Assembly: GCA_963678075.2 (NCBI GenBank)
Contig: CAXXPK010000007.1
Span: 310,001 to 374,000, forward strand
DNA from: Oleispirillum sp963678075
GTDB lineage: Bacteria; Pseudomonadota; Alphaproteobacteria; Rhodospirillales; Rhodospirillaceae
Length of the DNA stretch: 64,000 bases
Reading direction: 5' to 3'
Position 1 is the first letter of the stretch. Each line of letters opens with the position of its first letter. Positions 17,445 through 25,996 of this stretch are shown piece after piece. The position numbers were made by a program, and so were the translations under genes. The notes under the pieces are model-generated. The model ran no database searches. It saw only the letters and a list, made by a program, of their open reading frames with translations, and was not told the origin of the DNA.

Positions 17445-17474
17445 TTGACGGCGCGCTCATTCGTAACTTTATCT
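17445..17474 (+). promoter_or_regulatory. predicted promoter of the Rrf2-family gene
   Basis: TTGACG at 17445-17450 and TTATCT at 17469-17474 are separated by 18 bases. AAAGGAG lies at 17481-17487, just before the ATG at 17493. Rrf2-type repressors often bind their own promoter, but no clear palindrome is visible here. Confidence 0.5.
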
Positions 17475-17492
17475 GTTTCGAAAGGAGCCGCC

Positions 17493-17909
17493 ATGGCCGG
17501 AAACTGCCGCTTCACCGTCGCTGCCCACATCTGCGCCGTCCTGGTGCTGGACCCGCGAATCACCGTCACATCCGACTTCATCGCGGGCAGCGTCAACACC
17601 AACCCAGTGGTGGTACGACGCATTCTGGCCGCCCTGGCACGGGCCGGTCTGGTAACCTCCAAGCGTGGGCAGGCGGGGGGCTATCATTTGGCCTTTGCCC
17701 CTTCCGAAATCGACTTGGCCCGCATTGCGCGGGCGGTGGACGACGACGACAGGCTTGTGTTCACCCCCAACCCACCCAACCCGGTCTGCCCGGTCAGCCG
17801 CAGTATCCGTCCAATCCTGACCGAGGCGATCAGCCACGCCGAACGGGCGCGCGAGGCGGAACTGTCCAAGATCCGCCTGTCCGACATCATCGCACGCCGT
17901 AGAATGTAA
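17493..17909 (+). CDS. Rrf2-family transcriptional regulator
   Basis: A 138-residue winged-helix regulator. The helix-turn-helix region is TVTSDFIAGSVNTNPVVVRRI and the wing is TSKRGQAGGYHLAFAP, both typical of Rrf2 proteins. Cysteines are at positions 5, 14 and 99 only, so the closely spaced Cys triad that binds an Fe-S cluster in IscR/NsrR is absent. It resembles the YwnA-like subgroup. It lies 41 bases upstream of a WrbA-like quinone oxidoreductase gene on the same strand, which it may control; that is inference from position. Confidence 0.88.
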   Translation: MAGNCRFTVAAHICAVLVLDPRITVTSDFIAGSVNTNPVVVRRILAALARAGLVTSKRGQAGGYHLAFAPSEIDLARIARAVDDDDRLVFTPNPPNPVCPVSRSIRPILTEAISHAERAREAELSKIRLSDIIARRRM

Positions 17910-17923
17910 CCATTCTTATTTCA

Positions 17924-17934
17924 CCCCCCCCCCC
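17924..17934. repeat. C11 homopolymer between the regulator and wrbA genes
   Basis: Eleven consecutive C bases lie 17-27 bases upstream of the wrbA-like ATG at 17951, next to its AAAGGAG. The length may be variable or misread; changes would alter spacing in the leader, not the frame. Confidence 0.7.
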
Positions 17935-17950
17935 GCAAAGGAGACCCCGC

Positions 17951-18514
17951 ATGAGCAAGGTTGCCGTCATCCATCACTCCGGCTTCGGTCACACCGCGCA
18001 ACAGGCCGAGGCCGTCGCCGAAGGGGCGAAAAGCCTGGCGGGGACCGAGGTCAAGGTTGTCAAGGTCGAGGATTTCGAGACCGAGGCCGCCTTCATCGAC
18101 GCGGCGGACGCCATTATCTTCGGTTCGCCGACCTACATGGGCGGCGTCTCCGGGCCGTTTAAAACCTGGATGGACGCGACCGGCCAGCGTTGGCACCGGC
18201 GCGCATGGAAGAACAAGCTGGCCGCCGGTTTCACGAATTCGGCCAGCCAAAGCGGGGACAAACTCAACACCCTGATCCATCTGGCGATCTTTGCGGCGCA
18301 GCACGGCATGATCTGGGTCGGCCTGGATGTCCTGGGCGGCAACAACCGCTCCACCGGATTGGTGGAGGACATCAATCGCCTGGGGTCCTACCTGGGGGCA
18401 ATGGCCCAGTCCAACAACGACCAGGGACCGGATCTGGCGCCGCCGCCCGCCGACCTCGCCACCGCCCGCCTTCTGGGCCGTCGCATCGCGGAACAAGCCC
18501 TGCGCCTGAAATAG
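17951..18514 (+). CDS. WrbA-like flavodoxin-family NAD(P)H:quinone oxidoreductase
   Basis: A 187-residue flavoprotein. The phosphate-binding loop HHSGFGHTAQQAEAVAEG matches the FMN loop of the flavodoxin/WrbA family. FGSPTYMGGVSGPFKTWMD and GFTNSASQSGDKLNTL are the other flavin-binding loops, and the length is near that of WrbA proteins. It would reduce quinones by two electrons, limiting radical formation. The preceding Rrf2-family gene suggests redox-linked regulation. The start is ATG 17951 with AAAGGAG 8 bases upstream. Confidence 0.87.
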   Translation: MSKVAVIHHSGFGHTAQQAEAVAEGAKSLAGTEVKVVKVEDFETEAAFIDAADAIIFGSPTYMGGVSGPFKTWMDATGQRWHRRAWKNKLAAGFTNSASQSGDKLNTLIHLAIFAAQHGMIWVGLDVLGGNNRSTGLVEDINRLGSYLGAMAQSNNDQGPDLAPPPADLATARLLGRRIAEQALRLK

Positions 18515-18518
18515 GTCG

Positions 18519-18549
18519 GGATTTCCTCCCGGGAATCCTGGCCTTTTTT
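18519..18549 (+). terminator. intrinsic terminator after the wrbA-like gene
   Basis: GGATTTCC and GGGAATCC form an 8-bp stem (one G-T pair) with a TCCC loop, followed after five bases by six T (18544-18549). It lies 5 bases past the wrbA-like stop and touches the 3' end of the convergent ppx gene. Confidence 0.7.
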
Positions 18550-20078
18550 CACACCCGTTCGATGACGCCGTCGCAACCGAGGCAACGGACCAACCGATCC
18601 AGCCGCTTCTCGAAAGCCGCCACGTCGAAGGCGGGATCGTCGGACGATATCCGCAGGACCACGCGGCGAGGTTCGCGGATCAGGCGGCAATGCCCCAGGA
18701 TGCCGGGAGCGCCGCCGGAAATCACATGGGCGAGTCGCAAACCGCACCCCACCGCCTGCACCCGCACCCGATCATCGGGCGACAGCATCGCCAGAACGTG
18801 CTGGGCATCGTGAATTTCGTCATAGCTTTGATAGCGATAGAGCACCATCAGGGCGAGCGCGGCACGATCCTGGTGATCAAAGCCAACCACCGGCAGACGC
18901 AACGTCTTAAAAAACGCCTGCTGTCCACGAAAGTCCGGGTGTTCGTCCCAATAAAGGTCGCCCAGCATGCAGGCGGCGAACCGCTGCCGTTTTTGCTTAT
19001 CCGTCTCGCCACTGAACAGGGGGTCCAGAAAGGCCATCAGCAGCACCGGCTGCTGCGCAAAACGGTGTCCGTCGCCCGCCACCGCCTCGCACATGTCAAC
19101 GATCGGGTCGCGGTCGCGAATCACCTCGGGCAGGTTGTTGTAATAGAATCCCTCGCGCATGCCGTGGATTGAAAACACCAGGCGCTCTGGACGGATTGTG
19201 GTCAGCAACTCCTGCAACAAACGCGCCGCGAACGGCAGGGCGGCGATGCGCCGACGCGAGATGCCGGGAATTTTGTCCATGGAGCGCCGACCGATACGCG
19301 CCACCAAATCGGCCAATTCCAGCGCCTTTCCTCGATCCTGCGTGTATTTATCGAGAACCTGAAGGGGGTGGTTCTCTTGCAGCATGCACAGCTTGGCCAG
19401 CGCCCGCCAGGAACCGCCAACCGCGTATAGGTTGCGCACCGGACGTTCGGATATCCACGGCACGCGGCGCAGAAATCCGGCGATCGCGGCATCCACCTTG
19501 GCCTCTCCGCCCTGGGCGATATCCTCAAGACGCAGCACGCCCAGGGGAAAGGAGCACAACCGGCCCAGCGGATCGACCCGGCCGCCATCGATTTCCACAA
19601 GCTCCAGACTGCCACCGCCCAAGTCGGCGACGATTCCCCCGGCATCCGGTGTCCCCAACAGCACCCCCAGCGCGGCCAGTTGGCCTTCGTCCTCGCCCGA
19701 GAGCACCCGCACCACGACGCCGAAGCGGGTCGTCAGCTCGGCGACGAAGGCCGGGCCGTCGGTGGCATCGCGCACTGCGGCGGTGGCCAGAAGATCCAGA
19801 CGCCCCACCCCCATGGCCCGCGCCAACCGCACGTAGCGTCCAACCGCCGCCACCGCGCAATCGCGGCCAGCCGGGTTGAGAATGCCGCTGTTCTGGATGC
19901 CTGCCCCCAGCGCGCACGCTGATTTTTCGTTGAACAACTGCACCGGGGCACGGGTCAAGCCGGCGAATACCACGAAGCGCACCGAGTTCGAACCGATGTC
20001 TATAATGCCGACGGGACGGCCGTCGCCAGAGATCGAGGCCACCGCGGTATCGCTATGATGCAGGGGGTGCGCGCTCAT
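18549..20078 (-). CDS. ppx: exopolyphosphatase / guanosine pentaphosphate phosphohydrolase
   Basis: A Ppx/GppA-family enzyme that releases phosphate from the ends of polyphosphate or converts pppGpp to ppGpp. It has 509 residues from ATG 20078 (MSAHPLHHSD). The actin-like ATPase fold shows IIDIGSNSVRFVVF near the start and IVADLGGGSLELVEID for the second phosphate loop; the C-terminal half is the helical HD-like domain. It follows ppk on the same strand with a 54-base gap, so synthesis and degradation of polyphosphate are probably co-transcribed. Confidence 0.92.
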   Translation of the reverse strand: MSAHPLHHSDTAVASISGDGRPVGIIDIGSNSVRFVVFAGLTRAPVQLFNEKSACALGAGIQNSGILNPAGRDCAVAAVGRYVRLARAMGVGRLDLLATAAVRDATDGPAFVAELTTRFGVVVRVLSGEDEGQLAALGVLLGTPDAGGIVADLGGGSLELVEIDGGRVDPLGRLCSFPLGVLRLEDIAQGGEAKVDAAIAGFLRRVPWISERPVRNLYAVGGSWRALAKLCMLQENHPLQVLDKYTQDRGKALELADLVARIGRRSMDKIPGISRRRIAALPFAARLLQELLTTIRPERLVFSIHGMREGFYYNNLPEVIRDRDPIVDMCEAVAGDGHRFAQQPVLLMAFLDPLFSGETDKQKRQRFAACMLGDLYWDEHPDFRGQQAFFKTLRLPVVGFDHQDRAALALMVLYRYQSYDEIHDAQHVLAMLSPDDRVRVQAVGCGLRLAHVISGGAPGILGHCRLIREPRRVVLRISSDDPAFDVAAFEKRLDRLVRCLGCDGVIERV

Positions 20079-20132
20079 TTTACACCGATTCGCCAAGCCG
20101 CGCCGCGCCACCGGGGCACGGGCGGTGGCATC

Positions 20133-22304
20133 TTAGTTTTCCGAATGGTCCAACGACAAGGTTTGAATCTCTTCTCCACCCCGGCGTCCGACACGCGCGC
20201 TACCGCGCCCCGACAGGCTGGGATTGGTCATGAAATAGGTATGGGCGCTGAAACCCTGGCCCACCGGCTCGCAACGCCGATAAACGCCGTCACTCTGCAG
20301 AACCCAGCTTTGCGCGGTGTCCTTCAAATTGGCGACCATGATCTGGTCCAGGACTTGGCGGTGCACCGTCGGGTTCTCGATCGGCACCAGACTTTCCACC
20401 CGGCGCAGGGTGTTGCGCTGCATCCAGTCCGCGGAAGAGATATAAACCTTGGCATGGGGCGACGGCATCGGATGACCGTTGGCGAAGCAGGCGATGCGCG
20501 CATGCTCCAGAAAACGTCCGACGATGCTTTTTACCCGGATGTTTTCCGACAGCCCCGGCACCCCGGGACGCAAGCAACAAATACCCCGGATCACCAGATC
20601 GATCTGCACCCCGGCCTGAGAAGCCTGGTACAGCACGTCGATGATCGCGGTATCGACCAGGGAGTTCAGCTTCGCCCAGATCGCCGCCGGGCGCCCGGCC
20701 TGGGCGTGCGCGATCTCGGCTTCGATGTCGGCGATCAGACGTCCGCGCAGATTGATCGGAGCGATCGCCAGCTTTTCCATCTGCTCCGGAAACGCGTAAC
20801 CGGTCATGTAGTTGAACATCTTCGCCGCGTCGCGGCAGAACGCCGGATCGCAGGTGAAGAAAGACAGATCGGTATAGATCTTGGCGGTGATCGGGTGGTA
20901 GTTGCCGGTGCCGTAGTGGACATAGAACCGCAGTTCGTCGCCCTCGCGCCGCACCACCAACGACACCTTGGCATGGATCTTCAAATCGATGAAGCCATAG
21001 ACCACCTGCGCCCCGGCACGTTCCAGACGACGCGCCCAACGGATATTCGCCTCCTCGTCGAAGCGGGCCTTCAGTTCGACCATCGCGGCGACCGACTTTC
21101 CGGCCTCGGCGGCCTCGACCAGGGCGGCGACGATCGGCGAATCGTTACTGGTGCGATAAAGCGTCTGCTTGATCGCCACCACGTCGGGGTCGCGCGCCGC
21201 CTGCCGGATAAACTGCACCACGGCATCGAAGGATTCATAGGGATGGTGGACGATCAGATCCTTCTCGCTGATCGCCGCGAAGCAATCGCCGCCGAAATCG
21301 CGAATGCGCTGCGGAAAACGCGCGATGAAGGGATAGAACAGCAAATCGGGGCGATCGTTGACTATCACCGTCTTAACATCGGCCATGCCGATCAGGCCTT
21401 CCAGGTCGAACATGTCCTCTTGCGCGATGTCCAACGCCTCGGCGATCAGAGTCCGCAGCTCGGGCGCCATCTCGTAGGTCATGGTCAAACGGATGACATG
21501 GCCGCGACGACGGCGCTTCAACGCGCTTTCGAAACTCCGCACCAGATCCTCGGCCTCTTCGTCGATTTCCATTTCGCTGTCGCGCAGGATACGGAAATGC
21601 CCGCTTTTCGCCACGGAATAGTCGGGAAACAGGCGACCCAGGTGCATCATCACCACCCGCTCCAAGGCAATGAAGCGGATCCCCTCTCCCGGCAGTCGGA
21701 TGAAGCGTTCGACCTGCGCGGGCAACGGCACCAGGGCGTGCAACACGCCGGTCCCGGTCTTCGCCTTCAGTTCCAGCACCAGCGCCATCCCCAGGTTGGG
21801 AATGAACGGGAAGGGATGCGCCGGATCGATCGCCAACGGGGTGAGAATCGGAAAGATCTGCCGCATGAAGTGATCGGCCAGCCAGCCGCGATCGGCCTTG
21901 GTCAGCTCCTTCGGCTCGATCACCGAAAGGCCTTCCTTGCGCAATTCCCGCAGCAGGAATTTCCAGCACCCGACTTGGCGCGCCACCAGATCGCGACCCT
22001 CGGCATTGATCCGGGTCAATTGCTGCGCCGGAGTCAGCCCATCGTCGCTGGGGGTATTGACGCCGGCATCGATCTGCCCCTTCAAGCCGGCGACGCGCAC
22101 CATGTAGAACTCATCCAGGTTCGAGGCGCTGATCGACAGGAAACGCACCCGTTCCAAAAGCGGATGGGCCGGATTATCGGCTTCCTCCAGCACGCGGGTA
22201 TTGAACGCCAGCCACGACAGCTCGCGGTTGATATACAACTGATCGACCGGAAGATCGCCGATTTCTAGTGGCGGGGTCGTGGGGACGGACGTAACACCGC
22301 TCAT
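20133..22304 (-). CDS. ppk: polyphosphate kinase 1
   Basis: PPK1 polymerises the ATP gamma-phosphate into polyphosphate at the membrane. It has 723 residues from ATG 22304 (MSGVTSVPTT), near the usual 690-720. The N-terminal domain has YINRELSWLAFNTRVLEEA. The catalytic histidine region is LKIHAKVSLVVRREG, where His is the expected phospho-acceptor, followed by HYGTGNYHPITAKIYTDLS. A second conserved block is HAKVYISSADWMQRN. It heads the ppk-ppx pair and is divergent from the sixA gene. Confidence 0.97.
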   Translation of the reverse strand: MSGVTSVPTTPPLEIGDLPVDQLYINRELSWLAFNTRVLEEADNPAHPLLERVRFLSISASNLDEFYMVRVAGLKGQIDAGVNTPSDDGLTPAQQLTRINAEGRDLVARQVGCWKFLLRELRKEGLSVIEPKELTKADRGWLADHFMRQIFPILTPLAIDPAHPFPFIPNLGMALVLELKAKTGTGVLHALVPLPAQVERFIRLPGEGIRFIALERVVMMHLGRLFPDYSVAKSGHFRILRDSEMEIDEEAEDLVRSFESALKRRRRGHVIRLTMTYEMAPELRTLIAEALDIAQEDMFDLEGLIGMADVKTVIVNDRPDLLFYPFIARFPQRIRDFGGDCFAAISEKDLIVHHPYESFDAVVQFIRQAARDPDVVAIKQTLYRTSNDSPIVAALVEAAEAGKSVAAMVELKARFDEEANIRWARRLERAGAQVVYGFIDLKIHAKVSLVVRREGDELRFYVHYGTGNYHPITAKIYTDLSFFTCDPAFCRDAAKMFNYMTGYAFPEQMEKLAIAPINLRGRLIADIEAEIAHAQAGRPAAIWAKLNSLVDTAIIDVLYQASQAGVQIDLVIRGICCLRPGVPGLSENIRVKSIVGRFLEHARIACFANGHPMPSPHAKVYISSADWMQRNTLRRVESLVPIENPTVHRQVLDQIMVANLKDTAQSWVLQSDGVYRRCEPVGQGFSAHTYFMTNPSLSGRGSARVGRRGGEEIQTLSLDHSEN

Positions 22305-22461
22305 GTAGGGGAACCTCTTGATCCGTGGCGCCGGTCCGGCGAACGACGACATATCGCGCCGCTGGACACGAACCTTTATTGTGGCGGAAACTCGATCTCC
22401 CCGAAAGAGCCATCACGCACTCGGATACCGGAACCCAGCCCCAATCCAAGATGATGTTTTC

Positions 22462-22977
22462 ATGACAAAATCCCTGATCCTTCTGCGGCACCTAAAATCC
22501 GATTGGGGAAATCCCGTCCGACCCGACCGCGACCGCCCCCTGGCGGCACGCGGCATCGCCGCCGCGCCGCTGGTTCAAGACGCACTGGCGACGCGCTGCC
22601 CGCCCCCGGACTTGGTCGTCTGCTCTCCAGCCCAACGAACCCGTGACACCCTGACCGCGATTTGCGAGGCCTGCCCCGCCGCCGAAGTCCGCTTCGAGGA
22701 TGCCGTGTACGAAGCCTCGGGCGAAGCCTTGCGCGCCATCGTCGCAAACCTGCCGGACAGCGCCGCCACCGTCCTGCTGATCGGCCATAACCCGGGACTG
22801 CTGGAATTCGCCTGGTTTCTGGCGCGGGCCGAGGATCTGTCGGCACGACCGATCTTCGCCAAGTTCCCGACCGGCGGCGTCGCCGCATTTCGCCTGGAAA
22901 TCACCGCCTGGGCCGATTTGCCCCCAGGCCGGGGAGGCCTGATCGCCGCCTTTACGCCGAAGGAACTGATCCGCTAA
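22462..22977 (+). CDS. sixA: SixA-like phosphohistidine phosphatase
   Basis: A histidine phosphatase of the RHG superfamily, small (171 residues) like SixA, which removes phosphate from phosphohistidine in signalling proteins. His10 in LILLRHLKSDW is the catalytic residue; the second His is in LIGHNPGLLE. CSPAQRTRDT supplies the phosphate-binding Arg. The start is ATG 22462. The last 26 bases overlap the 3' end of the convergent hdaA gene. The physiological target is not indicated. Confidence 0.88.
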   Translation: MTKSLILLRHLKSDWGNPVRPDRDRPLAARGIAAAPLVQDALATRCPPPDLVVCSPAQRTRDTLTAICEACPAAEVRFEDAVYEASGEALRAIVANLPDSAATVLLIGHNPGLLEFAWFLARAEDLSARPIFAKFPTGGVAAFRLEITAWADLPPGRGGLIAAFTPKELIR

Positions 22978-23641
22978 GACTGTCCAAGGTTTCCTTCAAC
23001 AGGGCCACCGTGACCCGTCGCCTCAGCGCCAAGGCGCGGCGGTCGGCGTCGGCCACCACCCGCTCGGCGGCGGCGATGGCGCGTTCCATGTGGGTCAGCA
23101 GAAAGGCGATTTCCGCCTCGCCGACCGACACTTGGCGGTCGAGAAACAACTTCGCCAAAACCAAAGACATCAGCCGATCGTCGGGGCGTCCGATTTCCGC
23201 CACCGGACAGGTCAACAGCCGCGACCGCCAATCGGCCAACCGCAGGGGAATCAACGACGGCGACGTCCCACTGGTGAACAACAAAGAAACCCCGCGCTCA
23301 CGACAACGATTGAATAGATGGAACAGCGCCTCTTCCGGCGGATCGCGATCGATGTCCTCGATCACCAGGGCCCGCAGGCCTGGGGTCGGTAAATCGGCGC
23401 CGAACCGCGACAGATCGGCGGCGGCCACCACCGCCGCGCCGCTCTCCTTGGCGAACATCCGCGCGATGTGGGTCTTCCCAGAACGCGGCGGGCCGACCAC
23501 CACGACGCCGCCTAGCGGCCAATCCGGCCAGGCATCCAACCAAGCCATCACCGCGGCATGACAGTTGGAAACCCAGAAGTCCTCGTCCCCCAGGGCCGGT
23601 CGGTGCGGCAAATCAAGGACATACTGCGACGGCTCATGCAT
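22952..23641 (-). CDS. hdaA: DnaA-related replication regulator HdaA
   Basis: HdaA/Hda is a DnaA-like AAA+ protein that, with the sliding clamp, stimulates ATP hydrolysis by DnaA and prevents over-initiation. The 229 residues from ATG 23641 (MHEPSQYVLDLPHRPAL) contain Walker A GPPRSGKTH and Walker B ALVIEDID but no DnaA domain IV for DnaA-box binding. The N-terminal QYVLDLPH resembles the clamp-binding segment of Hda proteins. Its start overlaps the upstream AI-2E exporter gene by 8 bases, so the two are translationally coupled. Confidence 0.9.
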   Translation of the reverse strand: MHEPSQYVLDLPHRPALGDEDFWVSNCHAAVMAWLDAWPDWPLGGVVVVGPPRSGKTHIARMFAKESGAAVVAAADLSRFGADLPTPGLRALVIEDIDRDPPEEALFHLFNRCRERGVSLLFTSGTSPSLIPLRLADWRSRLLTCPVAEIGRPDDRLMSLVLAKLFLDRQVSVGEAEIAFLLTHMERAIAAAERVVADADRRALALRRRVTVALLKETLDSLSGSVPSA

Positions 23642-24704
23642 CGGGGGACGCGCCACCGCGATAGGCGGCGCTTGCCAGATAGCGGCGCAAGGCATGCCGC
23701 GTCAACACGCCCGCCACCGCCGCCACCGGCAGAGCCACCAGGATTCCCAAGAAACCGAACAACGCGGCGCCGGCCAACAACGCGAACAACACCCACACCG
23801 GATGCAGACCGACGCGATTGCCGACCAGGCGCGGCGTCAGGACGTATCCCTCCAACGCTTGGCCACCCACGAACACCGCGACCACGCCCATGATCGATGG
23901 CCAATCGGTGAACTGCACCAAGGCCAGAATCATCCCAATCACGAAACCGCTGATGCCGCCAACGTAGGGAATAAACGACAACAGACCGGTTCCAAGACCG
24001 ACCAGCAACCCGGCATCGAGACCGGCCACGCTGAGCCCCAGGCCATAATACAGCGCCAAGACCAAACAGACGGCAGCCTGTCCGCGCAGGAAACCCGCCA
24101 GCGTGAGGTCGATGTCGTGGGCCATTTCGCGGATCGTCGGCGCCGACTTGCGCGGCAGCCACCCGTCGATCCGCGTCACCATGCGATCCCAGTCGCGCAA
24201 CAGATAGAAGGTCACGACCGGCGTGACGATCAGCAGGGACAGAACGTTGACCACCGCGAACCCGCGCGACAACAAACCGCGCGCCAGCTCCCCCGTCCAA
24301 TCGACCAGATTTCCGGCATAGTTTCCGGCTGACTTTTCAAAGGTCTGCACCTGATCCGGCGGCAAATGGTCCAGAACCCAACGAACATGGGGGGAAAGGA
24401 ACGCCCACACCCGGTCGGCATAGCTCGGCGCATTGTCGATCAGGGTGATCACCTGCACCTGAATGGCCGGAATCAGAACCAGCAGAAGACCGATCACCGA
24501 CAGCATCACGGTGACGATGATGACCACCGCCGCCGGGGTGCGTTTCAACCCCAGCCGTTCCAGACGGTCGGCCAAGGGATCGAGGAAATAGGCCAGCGCA
24601 AGCCCCAGCACGAACGGCAGAAGCATTCCGCGCAGCAGGTACAGAACCAGGAAGAAGGCCACGAAGGCGATCACCCAGTTTCGGAAGACGTTCCGACGTA
24701 TCAC
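23634..24704 (-). CDS. AI-2E family (PerM/YhhT-like) membrane exporter
   Basis: A 356-residue inner-membrane protein. Two N-terminal membrane segments (VIAFVAFFLVLYLLRGMLLP and VLGLALAYFLDPLADRLE) are followed by two more hydrophobic stretches, a soluble section, and a C-terminal block of membrane helices including LLVGLGTGLLSFIPYVGGISG, the signature of the AI-2E/PerM family. Such proteins have been linked to quorum-signal export or ion transport; the substrate is not evident. It lies between the DUF2066 gene and hdaA in a three-gene run conserved in related bacteria. Confidence 0.9.
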   Translation of the reverse strand: MIRRNVFRNWVIAFVAFFLVLYLLRGMLLPFVLGLALAYFLDPLADRLERLGLKRTPAAVVIIVTVMLSVIGLLLVLIPAIQVQVITLIDNAPSYADRVWAFLSPHVRWVLDHLPPDQVQTFEKSAGNYAGNLVDWTGELARGLLSRGFAVVNVLSLLIVTPVVTFYLLRDWDRMVTRIDGWLPRKSAPTIREMAHDIDLTLAGFLRGQAAVCLVLALYYGLGLSVAGLDAGLLVGLGTGLLSFIPYVGGISGFVIGMILALVQFTDWPSIMGVVAVFVGGQALEGYVLTPRLVGNRVGLHPVWVLFALLAGAALFGFLGILVALPVAAVAGVLTRHALRRYLASAAYRGGASPDA

Positions 24705-24716
24705 CCAGGCTCTCCC

Positions 24717-25853
24717 CTACCGCAGCGGCGGCGTTGCCGGTTCGGGCGCGGGAACCACTTCCCAGTACCCGTCGTGGACCTCGACCGCGAAGCCGACGCG
24801 GACAATCGCCCGCCGCAGGTTTTCGACATCGCCGGAATATTGCACCGCCGCCTGCGCCACGTCGGTGCGCGCCGCCCGCATGACCACCGACTTGACGCCG
24901 GGCAAGGCGCGCAGGGTACGGTCCACCCGCACCCAATCGGCGATTCCGGTCACCGGCACCAGAATGGCCAGCGAATCGAACTCGCCGACCATGGTGCCCC
25001 CAATCTGCGGCTTGGCGCCGCGCGCCACCGCCAGAACCGCGTGCGCCGCCAGATCGCCCAGCGCCGCCGCCGGATCGTCGGCGATCGGCGAATCGATCTC
25101 GGCCAGATTCGGCGGCAACGGACGCGGATAGCGGCGCAACGACAAATGCGCGCCTTGGCCGGGAATCCCCTCGGCGATCGCGACCACCACCACATCCGCG
25201 CCATAGCGCGCGATCAGCGCGTCCAGCGCCTCGACATCCAGCGCCACCGCCTTCTCCGGCGTCACCTGAGCCATGTCCACCGGATCGCCCAGCGGCACCG
25301 CCACCGGGAACAGTCCGCGCGACACCGCCGTCTGCGTCAGCAGCGATCGCCAGGGATTATCCTCTTCCCACAGCAAGAACGGTGCATCGGGACGCTCGCG
25401 ATAAATGCCCAACAGCACCACCGTCTCGTCGCTGCCGCGCACCATCGCGACGCCATTGGACCTTAAAAAGGCGCCGACCCGCTCGGAATCGAAGTGCACG
25501 GTCAGGGTCGCGATATAGCGGGTGGCGGACGACTTCTCGTCGGCGACGGAAAAGTCCGAGACCATCGCCTCCACCGCCGTGGCGGACAGTTCCGGCAGAC
25601 GGGTCCGCTCGGAGTCGGAAACCAGACCACCGATCAGACGGCGGCAGGCATCGACCTGCCCCTGCAACAAGGCCTCCTCGCGCGCCTTGGCCGACGAGGC
25701 CGCGCGCACATCGACCCGAATGCCGCCGACCGTGAAGACATCCGCCCTCGCCGCGCAACTCCCCGTAAAGACCAGAAAAACCGCGAAACTCACGGTCAAC
25801 AGCGCCCCGCGCCCTGCCCGCACCATCACACCACTCATGACCGTCATGCCCAT
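24717..25853 (-). CDS. DUF2066 domain secreted/periplasmic protein
   Basis: About 378 residues with an N-terminal signal peptide (hydrophobic core LLTVSFAVFLVFTGSCAARA) followed by the DUF2066 region (VGGIRVDVRAASSAKAREEAL, then LGIYRERPDAPFLLWEEDNPW). DUF2066 proteins have no established biochemical role. Three in-frame ATGs (25853, 25847, 25838) could start it; the longest is reported. It is the first gene of the DUF2066 / AI-2E exporter / hdaA run and is divergent from purM. The stop lies 12 bases before the exporter's ATG. Confidence 0.82.
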   Translation of the reverse strand: MGMTVMSGVMVRAGRGALLTVSFAVFLVFTGSCAARADVFTVGGIRVDVRAASSAKAREEALLQGQVDACRRLIGGLVSDSERTRLPELSATAVEAMVSDFSVADEKSSATRYIATLTVHFDSERVGAFLRSNGVAMVRGSDETVVLLGIYRERPDAPFLLWEEDNPWRSLLTQTAVSRGLFPVAVPLGDPVDMAQVTPEKAVALDVEALDALIARYGADVVVVAIAEGIPGQGAHLSLRRYPRPLPPNLAEIDSPIADDPAAALGDLAAHAVLAVARGAKPQIGGTMVGEFDSLAILVPVTGIADWVRVDRTLRALPGVKSVVMRAARTDVAQAAVQYSGDVENLRRAIVRVGFAVEVHDGYWEVVPAPEPATPPLR

Positions 25854-25906
25854 CCCCGATGGATCGTTGCCCGGAGGATTCGCTAACTTGGCCCCCGCGA
25901 GCATCT

Positions 25907-25934
25907 TTGCAAAAGACGCCAGAAACCGTATGGT
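25907..25934 (+). promoter_or_regulatory. predicted purM promoter
   Basis: TTGCAA at 25907-25912 and TATGGT at 25929-25934 are separated by 16 bases, about 60 bases upstream of the first purM-like residues. The C10 tract at 25951-25960 falls just downstream, in the leader or at the extreme 5' end of the gene. No purine-repressor site is evident. Confidence 0.4.
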
Positions 25935-25996
25935 TCAACTCCGTTTGCGGCCCCCCCCCCGCGACGCGCGACACCACTCTAACAAAAGAGGCGGCC

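Noticed and set aside
20055..22268. 737-residue plus-strand open frame opposite ppk
   Set aside because: Antisense to a strongly conserved ppk; His/Gln/Asp-rich composition and no recognisable domains.
22952..22977. 26-base convergent overlap of sixA and hdaA as a regulatory antisense device
   Set aside because: Short tail-to-tail overlaps are common in compact genomes and nothing else marks this one.
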